Below are positions 1 through 8,238 of a DNA stretch of 64,000 nucleotides, piece after piece. Every line of letters starts with the position of its first letter. Within the stretch, counting starts at the first letter, position 1. The notes beneath the pieces are model-generated. The model saw nothing but the letters and a program-made list of their open reading frames with translations, did no database searches and was not told the DNA's origin. The DNA comes from Hyphomonas atlantica corrig. (GTDB lineage Bacteria > Pseudomonadota > Alphaproteobacteria > Caulobacterales > Hyphomonadaceae). A program made the position numbers and the translations under genes. The stretch spans positions 62,001 to 126,000 of the forward strand of contig NZ_AWFH01000001.1 in assembly GCF_000682715.1 (NCBI RefSeq), given 5' to 3'.

Positions 1-210
1 CATCACGGCGAACCCGACGCTGCCCTCTGTCGGTGCAGGCGGCGGGCTGTCGGGCAACTCGCCCCAGTTGGGCCACGGCATGCCGATCGCCTTGGCCGGG
101 ATCGCGCCGCTGCCTTCTGCACTGGCACATCCCGCGATCCACGGCGCCGCCGCAAGGGTGGCGGAACTTAGGGCAATGAATTGCCTGCGCGAATGAATGA
201 ATCCGGTCAT
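1..210 (-). CDS. Secreted oxidoreductase-like protein, N-terminal 70 residues (partial)
   Basis: Only the 5' end lies in the window; the gene runs off the left edge. The start ATG at 210 follows a GGGAGA ribosome site. The protein begins with a twin-arginine-like motif (SRRQF), a hydrophobic stretch and a lipobox-like IAGC, so export by Tat is likely. The last visible residues (VGFAVM) resemble the start of a Rossmann fold, as in glucose-fructose-oxidoreductase-type Gfo/Idh/MocA proteins, which often have a Tat signal. That family call is inference from about 25 residues of the mature protein. Confidence 0.5.
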   Translation of the reverse strand, partial: MTGFIHSRRQFIALSSATLAAAPWIAGCASAEGSGAIPAKAIGMPWPNWGELPDSPPPAPTEGSVGFAVM

Positions 211-253
211 GAGGGTCTCCCTGAGGGTCGCTGCATCTTGTGTTAGCGCCACC

Positions 254-278
254 GAAAGAGAAACCCAGCCGCCCTGGG
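254..278 (-). terminator. Possible rho-independent terminator after the SDR gene
   Basis: On the minus strand a 5-bp stem (CCCAG/CTGGG) with a 5-base loop is followed by the pyrimidine run TTTCTCTTTC, about 40 bases past the SDR stop codon. The stem is short, so this is tentative. Confidence 0.35.
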
Positions 279-318
279 CGGTCAAGGGAAAAGCCGGGCG
301 TGGTTGATCACAACCGCG

Positions 319-1185
319 TCACAGCAGGCCCTGGCCAGACTTTCGGATACGCTCCACCACAGCGCCGACATGATACTGCATGGCGCCCGGCCCCATCGGC
401 GCCTGACGTGCAAACTCCTTCTGCACTTCGTCGGCCCGTTTCTCCGCCGCCAGCCAGGCCGACGGTTCCGGCACGATCAGGAATGTGTCACGCGCGATCT
501 CGTCCAGCGTGTGGCGGGCCACCTCCTCCGCCGGCTTGCCTTGCGCCATGACCGCACGGGCGATCGCGCTGCGGTGCTCATCCGCCGACATACCCGTTGC
601 TGCGGGGCTCGTATCCGGCATGCCTGTCGCGGTCAGGCCGGGGCACAACACGCTCATGCCGATACTGTCCGGTAATTCAGCCCGGAACACATCGCCCAGC
701 GCCAGGACGCCATGTTTTGATGCCGTGTAGAAACCATTTCCCGGATGTTGCAGGCCGAGGGCGTGTTCAGATGCGGTCAGGCAGATATGCCCGGAATGGC
801 CCGCCTCGATCATCCGTACAGCGAAGGCCTTGGCCGTAGCCCAGACGCCTTTCAGATTGACGCCCATCGTGACATCGAATTCCGCCTCACTGGCCTTGAG
901 CAATGGGCGGGCAACACTGATCCCGGCATTGGCAAAGACAAGATCGACCCCGCCCAGCCAGTTCCAGGCCTCCTCCGCCATCGCCTCGACACCCGCCACA
1001 TCGGCGACATTGCACGCGATGGCGTGCGCCGCATCGCCCAGCTTTGCTGCCTGCGCCTCGGCGGCGTCCTTGTTGATGTCCACAATCACGACGCGGCCGC
1101 CATCGGCCACCATTGCGTCAGCCAGCGCCGCACCAATGCCGCTTGCACCACCTGTTATGACGGCTGTTCGTCCCTTCGTTTCCAT
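319..1185 (-). CDS. SDR family NAD(P)-dependent oxidoreductase
   Basis: A 288-residue classical short-chain dehydrogenase/reductase. Visible motifs are the TGGASGIG cofactor loop (residues 11-18), an acidic residue at the end of beta-2 (D36, favouring NAD), NAG (86-88), and catalytic S139, Y153 and K157 in the YTASK block. I place the start at 1185 because a strong GGGGAGGA site lies 7 bases upstream; an ATG 21 bases further upstream overlaps that site and is unlikely. The gene follows the PLP lyase by 29 bases on the same strand, so the two are probably co-transcribed and may act in one catabolic route. The substrate cannot be told. Confidence 0.88.
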   Translation of the reverse strand: METKGRTAVITGGASGIGAALADAMVADGGRVVIVDINKDAAEAQAAKLGDAAHAIACNVADVAGVEAMAEEAWNWLGGVDLVFANAGISVARPLLKASEAEFDVTMGVNLKGVWATAKAFAVRMIEAGHSGHICLTASEHALGLQHPGNGFYTASKHGVLALGDVFRAELPDSIGMSVLCPGLTATGMPDTSPAATGMSADEHRSAIARAVMAQGKPAEEVARHTLDEIARDTFLIVPEPSAWLAAEKRADEVQKEFARQAPMGPGAMQYHVGAVVERIRKSGQGLL

Positions 1186-1214
1186 GTCTGCGTCCTCCCC
1201 ATTCATACATTATG

Positions 1215-2456
1215 TCAGCTATAGCGCGCCTCGACCTTTTCACCTGCCGTGCCGGCCTGCACCGCCTTCACGCTGGCATCGAGGTCGGCGAGATAGGCGT
1301 CCGCCACGTCGGCATGTTTCGGGCTCAGCATCAGGTGCAGGCTTGGCGGCTCCTTCGTGACGGAGGTGAACCAGCCCCGCCGGAAGATCTCGCCATAGAT
1401 CGCGAAGGCATGGACATCCGGATGCGAGAAGGCCATCAGGCCCAGCATCGGATTGCCGACCACATCAAAGCCGAGCCGCTTGACGCCCTCCTCGATACGC
1501 TCCCGCGTCGCGCAGACCTGCCCCTGAAGCCGCTTGTAGCCTTCAATGCCCAGAGTGTTCATCACGCCCCAGGCCGCAGAGATCGCTCCGCCCGGCCGCG
1601 TGCCTGCCAGCGTCGGCGTCTTCATCGGCGCGCCGCTCCATCCGGCCATGTCAAACGGCATGTGGGCATACAGCTCCTCTGACCGGAACAGGACTGTCGA
1701 CGCCCCCTTCGCGCAATAGCCGTATTTATGCAGATCCGCGCTCATGGATTTGACGGACGGAACCTCGAAATCGAATTCAGGCACGGGCACGCCATTCATC
1801 CGCGCAAAGGGCGCGAAATAGCCGCCGACGCAGGCATCGACATGCAGCCAGACATCCTTCTGCTCCGCCACCTGACCCAGCGCCGCGATCGGATCAATGA
1901 TGCCATGCGGGAAGTTCGGCGCCGAGCCGACCATCATTATCGTCGCGGCGTCCACAGCCTCCCCCATCGCCACCGGGTCCGCCTCATAGCTGCCATCAGT
2001 TTTCAGAGGCACGCGGCGAATCTCGATGTCCATCAGATGCGCAGCCTTGTCGAAGGCAAGATGCGCCGATTGCGGCAGCACCACATTTTGCCCCTCGCGC
2101 GGCTTGCCCCGGCTGCGCGCATAATCGCGCGCGGTCTTCATCGCCATCGTGATCGAATCGGTGCCACCGGACGTCATCGCCCCGGTCGAGCCCTCCGGCC
2201 CATGCAGCAGGGACAGGCCCATGCCGATCACTTCCTTCTCCATCTGTGCCAGGCTCGGGAAAGCGAGCGGACCGAGACCATTTTCCGCCATGTAGAGCCC
2301 ATAGGCGTCATGCTGGATGTTAGAGATTTCCGGCCCTGCATTGAATACGTAGACCGTGGTGCGTCCGTCGCGCCATTGCGCATCCCCGCCACCGCGCGCA
2401 ATCATCTCCTCGCGCACGTCACTCCAGTCGCGCCCCTTTTCCGGCATGGTGATCAT
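1215..2456 (-). CDS. PLP-dependent lyase/decarboxylase of the sphingosine-1-phosphate lyase type
   Basis: A 413-residue fold-type I PLP enzyme. The Schiff-base lysine is K244 in the block SADLHKYG; D207 (HVDA) would bind the pyridine nitrogen and H132 would stack on the ring. The SADLHKYG signature and the following CAKGAS resemble sphingosine-1-phosphate lyase more than glutamate decarboxylase, so the reaction may be retro-aldol cleavage of a phosphorylated amino alcohol. It lacks the N-terminal membrane anchor of eukaryotic lyases. The start at 2456 has a GGGAGGA site 8 bases upstream; a longer reading frame extends upstream but has no such site. It leads an operon with the SDR gene downstream. 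Confidence 0.82.
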   Translation of the reverse strand: MITMPEKGRDWSDVREEMIARGGGDAQWRDGRTTVYVFNAGPEISNIQHDAYGLYMAENGLGPLAFPSLAQMEKEVIGMGLSLLHGPEGSTGAMTSGGTDSITMAMKTARDYARSRGKPREGQNVVLPQSAHLAFDKAAHLMDIEIRRVPLKTDGSYEADPVAMGEAVDAATIMMVGSAPNFPHGIIDPIAALGQVAEQKDVWLHVDACVGGYFAPFARMNGVPVPEFDFEVPSVKSMSADLHKYGYCAKGASTVLFRSEELYAHMPFDMAGWSGAPMKTPTLAGTRPGGAISAAWGVMNTLGIEGYKRLQGQVCATRERIEEGVKRLGFDVVGNPMLGLMAFSHPDVHAFAIYGEIFRRGWFTSVTKEPPSLHLMLSPKHADVADAYLADLDASVKAVQAGTAGEKVEARYS

Positions 2457-2573
2457 GTAAACTGTCCTCCCGATTGCCGGTGTTCCGGCCTGTTTCGGAC
2501 AGCCTAGAGAGATTGCACCCAGACGCAACCAAAGGCGGCGCGATGCGTTGGATTGGCACGAAGGAGTATGCAC

Positions 2574-2759
2574 ATGACACAGCAAGCTGATCCGAAGAAC
2601 CGCAAACCAGAGACCGAAACCGAAGACGAACCGACTCACCACAAGAAAGTTCGCCCTGCGGGTGCAGAGAATATGGAGCATCCCCCGGAAGAGTGGAACG
2701 AGGTCGATGAGGAACTCGACGAGTCCTTCCCGGCCAGCGACCCACCAGCAAATTACTAG
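2574..2759 (+). CDS. Small acidic protein with a C-terminal ESFPASDPP motif
   Basis: A 61-residue, highly charged, probably disordered protein. The tail DEELDESFPASDPPANY is a motif shared by many short alphaproteobacterial proteins, some linked to general stress. The start at 2574 follows GAAGGAG. It stands alone between divergent neighbours. No enzymatic function can be assigned. Confidence 0.7.
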   Translation: MTQQADPKNRKPETETEDEPTHHKKVRPAGAENMEHPPEEWNEVDEELDESFPASDPPANY

Positions 2760-2943
2760 TGTTTCATTCAGGGCAAAGGCTCGCAAAGATGGCTTCTGCC
2801 ACAATGAGTTAGTCACAGCTTCCCGCAAGCGAACCTGACTTTTTTGCTCGCCCGTTGTGCGAACGCCGTTGCGAGCCTGCGTCCACGCCCCTACTGTAAG
2901 CATCGCTACGACGACATACGACATCTGGGGAATACACAGGCTT

Positions 2944-3426
2944 ATGACGGACTATATCGGCTATGAGGCACTTACTCAGGCGGCTATGCGGGGCGTTGTA
3001 CGCGAAGCCCTGCGCACTGGCGTTGAGGGCAACGGCCTGCCGGGCGACCATCACTTCTACCTGACTTTCCAAACCCGCGCCCCCGGCGTGAAGATTGCCG
3101 ACTATCTGATCGAGCGCTTCCCCGAAGAAATGACCATCGTGATCCAGCACCAATACTGGGATCTGGAAGTGCATGACGGTCATTTCGAGATCATCCTGAA
3201 ATTCTCCGGCGTGCCCCAGCACCTGCACGTGCCCTATGCCGCCATCACACGGTTCGTGGACCCTTCGGTCAATTTCGGCCTGACATTCGAATCCCCGGAC
3301 AAGGACGCCGCCGTCATTTCTCCCGCGGGCGAAGCGACCAGCGCGCCCAGCGCCCCTGAGGACGCCGACAGCGCCGAGGCAGAGGCCGGAACCGTCGTCA
3401 ATCTCGACGCCTTCCGCCGCAAATAG
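2944..3426 (+). CDS. sspB: SspB-type ClpXP adaptor
   Basis: A 160-residue protein of the alphaproteobacterial SspB family, which delivers ssrA-tagged proteins to the ClpXP protease. The folded domain covers roughly residues 1-115. A low-complexity Ala/Glu/Pro linker follows and leads to the C-terminal VVNLDAFRRK tail, which matches the ClpX-binding tail of the family. The first of three co-directional genes; 15 bases separate it from the first thioesterase. Base composition is typical of the region. Confidence 0.9.
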   Translation: MTDYIGYEALTQAAMRGVVREALRTGVEGNGLPGDHHFYLTFQTRAPGVKIADYLIERFPEEMTIVIQHQYWDLEVHDGHFEIILKFSGVPQHLHVPYAAITRFVDPSVNFGLTFESPDKDAAVISPAGEATSAPSAPEDADSAEAEAGTVVNLDAFRRK

Positions 3427-3441
3427 GGCCGGACCGCGACC

Positions 3442-3897
3442 ATGTCCGACGACGAAAAACCCCGCGTCTCCGACGCCGACATGCTGGCGCGTTTCCAGAA
3501 CTCCAAGAAGCGCCCGCCCTGCTCTGACACATTGGGCATGCGCCTTGTCGAAGTCGAGCAGGATGCCCAGCGCATCCGCATGGATTTTGACGTCTCTCCC
3601 AGCTTCGCCAACCCGACCGGCGCGGTTCAGGGCGGTTTCATTTCCGCCATGATGGACGAAGCGATGAGCACCTGCGTGATCATCGCCTCCAACATTACCA
3701 TGACGGCGCCAACGCTTGAGATGAAGACCAGCTATCTGCGCCGCCTGATGCCAGGCAAGGCCAGCGTTGAGGCCCGCATCCTGCGCATGGGCAAGTCCGC
3801 CGCCTTCATGGAAGCCGAATGTTTCGATGCAGATGGCAAGCTCGTCGCCAAGGCGACCGCCACCGCCATCCCCATGTTGTTCAAACGCCTCGGCTGA
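3442..3897 (+). CDS. PaaI-type hotdog thioesterase (first of a tandem pair)
   Basis: A 151-residue single hotdog-domain protein. The block GAVQGGFISAMMDEAMS (about residues 56-72) carries the Gly-Gly turn and acidic residue of PaaI-family acyl-CoA thioesterases, which hydrolyse small or aromatic acyl-CoA esters. The stop codon shares one base with the start of the next gene (TGATG), so translation is coupled. The partner has the same fold and motif, suggesting duplication and possibly a hetero-oligomer. The true substrate is unknown. Confidence 0.85.
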   Translation: MSDDEKPRVSDADMLARFQNSKKRPPCSDTLGMRLVEVEQDAQRIRMDFDVSPSFANPTGAVQGGFISAMMDEAMSTCVIIASNITMTAPTLEMKTSYLRRLMPGKASVEARILRMGKSAAFMEAECFDADGKLVAKATATAIPMLFKRLG

Positions 3898-4328
3898 TGA
3901 GCTTTGACAAGCGCGCCTTCTGGCAGGACTTGCTGACGCGGGACGATATTCCCGCCGCCGCCCGCTTCCTGAATTTCGAACTGATCGCCTTTGACGAGAC
4001 CGAAGGCTGGGTCGAAGCGGCCTTTACCTTGCCGCCCGAAGCGGGCAATCCGGCTGGCGATGGTCAGGGCGGATTCGTTGCGGCCATGCTGGATGAAGTG
4101 ATGAGCGTCGCGGGCTCCATCGTGCAGGATGGCCCGGCGATGGCCCCCACCCTGCAAATGACAACAAGCTATATCCGCCCCGTTCCGGTCGGTGAGCGCC
4201 TGATCGGTCGCGGCGAATGTGTCCGCCGGGGCCGCGCCGGCATTTTCACGCAAGGTTTCCTGCGCCGCCAAGACGGCACATTGCTGGCGCAGGCCACTGC
4301 CAGCTGCATTCCGCGCGCCCTCGGCTGA
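3897..4328 (+). CDS. PaaI-type hotdog thioesterase (second of a tandem pair)
   Basis: A 143-residue hotdog protein with GDGQGGFVAAMLDEVMS (about residues 55-71), clearly paralogous to the preceding gene. Its ATG overlaps the upstream TGA by one base, which fixes the start; a longer frame would run far into the neighbour. Probably an acyl-CoA thioesterase with a slightly different substrate or an obligate partner of the first copy. Confidence 0.83.
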   Translation: MSFDKRAFWQDLLTRDDIPAAARFLNFELIAFDETEGWVEAAFTLPPEAGNPAGDGQGGFVAAMLDEVMSVAGSIVQDGPAMAPTLQMTTSYIRPVPVGERLIGRGECVRRGRAGIFTQGFLRRQDGTLLAQATASCIPRALG

Positions 4329-4400
4329 GCCGTAGACGCGTTTTTTCAGGCCAAATTGCGCTCACATGCTTGATCCCGCCCGCACAGGCCATATGTGTGA

Positions 4401-4417
4401 TTGAGAATTATTCTCAA
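4401..4417. promoter_or_regulatory. Fur-type iron box ahead of the siderophore-interacting protein gene
   Basis: The 17-base sequence TTGAGAATTATTCTCAA is a perfect palindrome around a single central T. Its core TGAGAAT-T-ATTCTCA has the 7-1-7 architecture of Fur boxes. It ends 17 bases before the start codon of an iron-acquisition-type gene, a position that would block the promoter or ribosome loading. Fur control is inferred from motif and neighbour; Irr or RirA is less likely from the shape. Confidence 0.75.
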
Positions 4418-4434
4418 CACAGGTATGCCCGTTC

Positions 4435-5205
4435 ATGTCCTCATCCAATTTTGCCGAAGCCATCGTCCTGCGCACCGCTCAGCTGACGCCGCACATGTAT
4501 CGCCTGACCTTCCGGTCAGAATTTGCGGCAGACTTCACGCTCGGCGCGCCCGGCCAATACCTGAAAGTGCTGGCCCCTGCCCCCGGCGAAGCTGGCCCGC
4601 CCGCCTTCGATCCGAACACCTACAAGACACAGATGCGCACCTATACGCTGCGCCATGTCCGCCCGGCGGAGCAGGAATTCGACATCGATTTTGTCGTACA
4701 TGGCGATGAAGGCATTGCCGGGCCGTGGGCGAAACAGGCAAGGCCTGGCAACCGCATCCTCATCTCGCGCCCCGGCACGCTGAAATTCTCGGTCGAAGAG
4801 GCAGACTGGCATCTGTTCGCGGCGGACATGGCCGCCATCCCGGCCGCCGCCATCGAACTCGAAGGCCTGCCAGAACATGCGGTCGGCGATGCCTTCTTCG
4901 AAATCCTCAGCGAGGAAGACCGCCAGCCCGTGCGCGCGCCAGCCGGCATCACCATCCACTGGATCATCAAGGCGGACTCCCACGCGCCGAGTGACGAGCT
5001 GATCGATGCGATCCAGTCCATCACCTGGCGCGACGGCGCGCCCAGCGTTTTCGTCGCTGGCGAATTCTCCGTGGCGAGACTATTCCGCACCTATTTCCGC
5101 AAGGAACGCCCGACACGCAAAGACCTGACCTATGTCAGCTCCTACTGGAAACTCGGCCTCATCGAACCCGAACACAAAGCCTTCAAGGCGCAAATTGCGG
5201 CCTAG
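4435..5205 (+). CDS. Siderophore-interacting flavoprotein (ferric-siderophore reductase type)
   Basis: A 256-residue protein of the SIP/ViuB family: an N-terminal FAD-binding barrel (about 1-120, with RTYTLRHV around residues 67-74 as the flavin motif) and a C-terminal NAD(P)H-binding half ending with the family-typical SSYWKLGL. It would reduce imported ferric siderophores in the cytoplasm. A perfect Fur-type palindrome lies just upstream, in line with iron repression. No siderophore synthesis or uptake genes adjoin it. Its TAG stop overlaps the stop of the convergent P450 gene within a CTAG tetramer. Confidence 0.9.
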   Translation: MSSSNFAEAIVLRTAQLTPHMYRLTFRSEFAADFTLGAPGQYLKVLAPAPGEAGPPAFDPNTYKTQMRTYTLRHVRPAEQEFDIDFVVHGDEGIAGPWAKQARPGNRILISRPGTLKFSVEEADWHLFAADMAAIPAAAIELEGLPEHAVGDAFFEILSEEDRQPVRAPAGITIHWIIKADSHAPSDELIDAIQSITWRDGAPSVFVAGEFSVARLFRTYFRKERPTRKDLTYVSSYWKLGLIEPEHKAFKAQIAA

Positions 5206-6584
5206 GCCGTCGCCATCGACTTGACCTGCACCTTGGTCGGGCGGGACTTGCCCTTGCCGTAGAGATTGACCTTCAGCTTCGAGATCGCATGGACCAGCGC
5301 GTTCGGGCCGTACTTGATCTCTCCGGTAAACTCGATGTCCGGGAAGCGCTGGAAAATCTGCTCATAGGCCACGCGCAGCTGCATCTGTGCCACGCGGGAA
5401 CCGAGGCATTTGTGGATGCCGTGGCCGAAGGCGATATGCTTGTCGACATTGTCGCGCATCATGTCGAACCGGTCCGGGTCCGGGAAAATGTCCGCATCCC
5501 GATTGCCGGCACCGTACCACATGACGACCTTCTCATCCTTGGCGATCATCTGGCCGTTCAGCTCAATGTCTTCCAGCGCGGTGCGGCGCATGTGCTTCAC
5601 CGGCGAGATCAGGCGCAACGCCTCGTCAGACATGCGCGGGATCAACGACGGATCCTCCAGCACCATGGCGCGCTGCTCCGGCCATTCTGTCATCAGCTTG
5701 ATCGTGCCCGACAGGGAATTGCGCGTCGTGTCATTGCCCGCAAAGATGATCAGCAACCAGGAGCCGTCGAGAAATTCCTGTGGCAGGTCTTCATCGTCCA
5801 GCTTGGAATGGGCGATCACGGTCAACAGGTCTTCCCGCGGATTGGCGCGGCGGTCTGCCATCACCTGCGCGCCATAGGCAAACATGTCCTCAACCACTTT
5901 CTTGAAGCGCAGCGGGAACAATGGCTCGCCCAGGAAGGTGCGCAGCGGATTGGTCATGAACTGGCTGGCCATTTCCAGGTAATGCATCCAGTGGACGATC
6001 TTCTGGCGGTCTTCTTCGTCCACGCCCAGCATCTCGCACAGGGTGAACAGCGGCAGCTGGTTGGAAAACAGTTTGACGAAATCGACCTCTGGTCCGTTCG
6101 CCTCCAGATCATCCAGCAGCGAGTCCACCTTCACGCTGACCTTCTCGCGCAATTGCTTCACATAGGCCGGAATGAAGAAATCCTTCTGCTGGATGCGCAT
6201 CTGCATGTGGCGCGGCTCATCCATCGAGATCAGATTGTCCATCGCCGCGCGCACCAGGATTTCCGGTTTCCAATGCTGGCGCGGGGGCACGGCCAGATTG
6301 ATGCCGCCTCGCTCCGATGAAAAGACCTGCGGCTGCAGCTCAACGGCCTTGATGTCCTCATAGCGGGAGACCGACCAGAACCCCGTGCCGCCCCGCCCCA
6401 TCTTGGACCACATGACCGGCGCTTCGCTACGCATCCGGGCATAGAGTTCGTAGGGGTGGCCCTGTGTCCAGGAGTTGGGATTCCAGAGCTCGAAATCCGA
6501 TTCAAGCATGGGATAGGCAAGTGGGTTTGCCGGCATTACTGCGCCGGTGTCTTCAAGAATGGCGTCGCTGACCAGCCTCGTCAT
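5202..6584 (-). CDS. Cytochrome P450 (first of a divergent pair)
   Basis: A 460-residue soluble bacterial P450. The I-helix motif AGNDTT, an ExxR-type EALR segment, and the heme loop FGHGIHKCLG with proximal C393 are intact, so it should be a working monooxygenase. The start at 6584 follows CGGAGGA; an upstream ATG precedes that site. No ferredoxin or dedicated reductase gene adjoins it. It is transcribed divergently from a second P450 across a 187-base gap, so both may share control. The substrate is unknown; the sequence style is like lipid- or steroid-oxidising CYPs. Confidence 0.93.
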   Translation of the reverse strand: MTRLVSDAILEDTGAVMPANPLAYPMLESDFELWNPNSWTQGHPYELYARMRSEAPVMWSKMGRGGTGFWSVSRYEDIKAVELQPQVFSSERGGINLAVPPRQHWKPEILVRAAMDNLISMDEPRHMQMRIQQKDFFIPAYVKQLREKVSVKVDSLLDDLEANGPEVDFVKLFSNQLPLFTLCEMLGVDEEDRQKIVHWMHYLEMASQFMTNPLRTFLGEPLFPLRFKKVVEDMFAYGAQVMADRRANPREDLLTVIAHSKLDDEDLPQEFLDGSWLLIIFAGNDTTRNSLSGTIKLMTEWPEQRAMVLEDPSLIPRMSDEALRLISPVKHMRRTALEDIELNGQMIAKDEKVVMWYGAGNRDADIFPDPDRFDMMRDNVDKHIAFGHGIHKCLGSRVAQMQLRVAYEQIFQRFPDIEFTGEIKYGPNALVHAISKLKVNLYGKGKSRPTKVQVKSMATA

Positions 6585-6728
6585 GGCTTCCTCCGAGTCA
6601 TGTTTTGACCACACTATCCCCGGCTCTCCCTACGACACTCAAGGGGCAAAAACCGGCTTTCTCCATTTAGAGCAGAAACTCCCTTCGCCCAGCGTCACCC
6701 ACGATTTCGCGGCTGATCCATGTTAAGC

Positions 6729-6740
6729 TCACTTGAGTGA
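6729..6740. promoter_or_regulatory. Short inverted repeat in the divergent P450 promoter region
   Basis: TCACTTGAGTGA (5-bp arms, 2-base spacer) lies 32 bases before the second P450 start in the gap between the two divergent genes. It could be an operator, but a 5-bp dyad is weak evidence. Confidence 0.25.
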
Positions 6741-6771
6741 TCCGGCGCAAAGACCGGACAGGGAGGAAAAC

Positions 6772-8001
6772 ATGGCCGACGACCAGACCGCACCGCCGGT
6801 GCCGCAATCCGTTATTGAAGTGACCGCTTTCATGCCCGATGCGCGCGCTAATCCGCATCCCAAGCTTGAAGCCCTGCGCCACAATTGTCCCGTCATGCGT
6901 GACGAGATCGCCAAGACCTGGTTCCTGACGCGCTATGCCGACATTCGGGAAACCGTGAATGATCGCAGCTTCGTCCGCCATCCGCTGAATTCCGAAGAAG
7001 GCTCAATCTCGCGCCAGCTGATCGAGGACGACGAAACCCCGCGCCGCACCTCCATTCTCTTCCTGGATGACCCGGACCATTCCCGCGTTCGCCCGCCGCT
7101 GGCGAAGGCCTTTTATGCGCGCATCCAGAAGATGAAGCCCCAGATCGAAGCCATTATTGACGAGACCATCGACGCCGCGCCCGCGACCGGCCGCTTCGAC
7201 CTGATGGCAGACATCGCCGTGCCCATCCCCGTCACCGTCATCGCCCGCATTCTCGGCGTGGACGAGGAACGCCTGCCGGATTTCCGCCAATGGTCAGAAG
7301 ACATCATCCTCAGCCTCAATCCCGTGCGCACCCCGGAAGAGACAGAACGGATGGAACACGGCAGCCACGCGCTGGACGCCTATTTCACCGAATTGATGGA
7401 GGCGCGCCGCAAGACCCCCGGCGATGATCTGATTACAGACATGGTACAGCTGCAGGCAAGCGGCGACGCTCCGCTGACAGATGACGAACTGCGCATCAAT
7501 CTCGGCGCGCTCCTTGTTGGCGGGAACCTCACCACGACAGACCTGATCGGCAATGGCGTGTGGCTGTTCCTGACCCATCCGGACCAACTCGCCGCGTTCA
7601 AGGCCGATCCGGCGATGGGCGCGCAGGCGGTTGAGGAAGTGCTGCGCTATGAGGCGCCCGTCTCGGCCACCTCCCGCATCGTCGAGGCCGATAAGACAGT
7701 CGCCGGCTGTCCGATGAAGGCCCATCAGGTCGTGTTCTGCTCACTGGCCTCCGCCAATCGGGACGAGACCGTGTTTGACGCGCCCGAAGCGTTCGACATC
7801 ACGCAGAAACGCGCGAGCCATGTCGCCTTTGGCGGCGGCCCACATATCTGCATCGGCGCGCCTCTTGCCCGCATCGAAGCGCGCCGCGTGTTCGAGAAAC
7901 TGTTCGCGCGCTATCCTGACATGCGCCTGCCAGAGCAGGAACTGACCTGGCGCGCCCTCCCCTTCTTCCGTGGGCTGGAGCGACTGGACGTGGAAGTGTG
8001 A
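6772..8001 (+). CDS. Cytochrome P450 with an atypical I-helix
   Basis: A 409-residue soluble P450. The heme loop FGGGPHICIG places the cysteine ligand at C360, and EEVLRYE gives the ExxR motif. The I-helix reads GGNLTTT where most P450s have A/G-G-x-D/E-T-T, so the conserved acid of the acid-alcohol pair is leucine. The threonine is kept. The start at 6772 follows GGGAGGA; a TTG 39 bases upstream is less likely. Substrate unknown. The altered proton-relay position may mark a subfamily with different chemistry. Confidence 0.92.
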   Translation: MADDQTAPPVPQSVIEVTAFMPDARANPHPKLEALRHNCPVMRDEIAKTWFLTRYADIRETVNDRSFVRHPLNSEEGSISRQLIEDDETPRRTSILFLDDPDHSRVRPPLAKAFYARIQKMKPQIEAIIDETIDAAPATGRFDLMADIAVPIPVTVIARILGVDEERLPDFRQWSEDIILSLNPVRTPEETERMEHGSHALDAYFTELMEARRKTPGDDLITDMVQLQASGDAPLTDDELRINLGALLVGGNLTTTDLIGNGVWLFLTHPDQLAAFKADPAMGAQAVEEVLRYEAPVSATSRIVEADKTVAGCPMKAHQVVFCSLASANRDETVFDAPEAFDITQKRASHVAFGGGPHICIGAPLARIEARRVFEKLFARYPDMRLPEQELTWRALPFFRGLERLDVEV

Positions 8002-8010
8002 GTTTCTCCC

Positions 8011-8090
8011 GTGTCTCCGGCGAATGCCGGAGCCTCCCGCGGCTAGCTATTGGGAGCCGCCTCGGGAGACCCCGGATCAAGTCCGGGGAG
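8011..8090. repeat. 80-base intergenic palindromic repeat, copy A
   Basis: The element contains two outer hairpins (CTCCGGCGAATGCCGGAG and CCCCGGATCAAGTCCGGGG) around an imperfect central stem. The reverse complement of 17300-17379 matches it closely over its whole length. The two-hairpin layout is like REP/BIME elements. It sits in the gap after a P450 gene. Confidence 0.75.
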
Positions 8091-8238
8091 GCGGGAGAGG
8101 GGGTTTCGCCAGAATCCCCCAAACACCCCATCTGCGCGCTGTTTATGGTGCGTTACGCAAAAACGTGTCATAGGGGGCAAAATCTTCCCGCGCTGCGCAC
8201 GCTGCTGCGCCCTTAGCGCCCCTGAAAGTCCCTGCCCC

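Noticed and set aside
5289-6320. A 343-codon open frame antisense to the first P450
   Set aside because: Shadow of the P450 reading frame; the P450 on the other strand is complete with all motifs.
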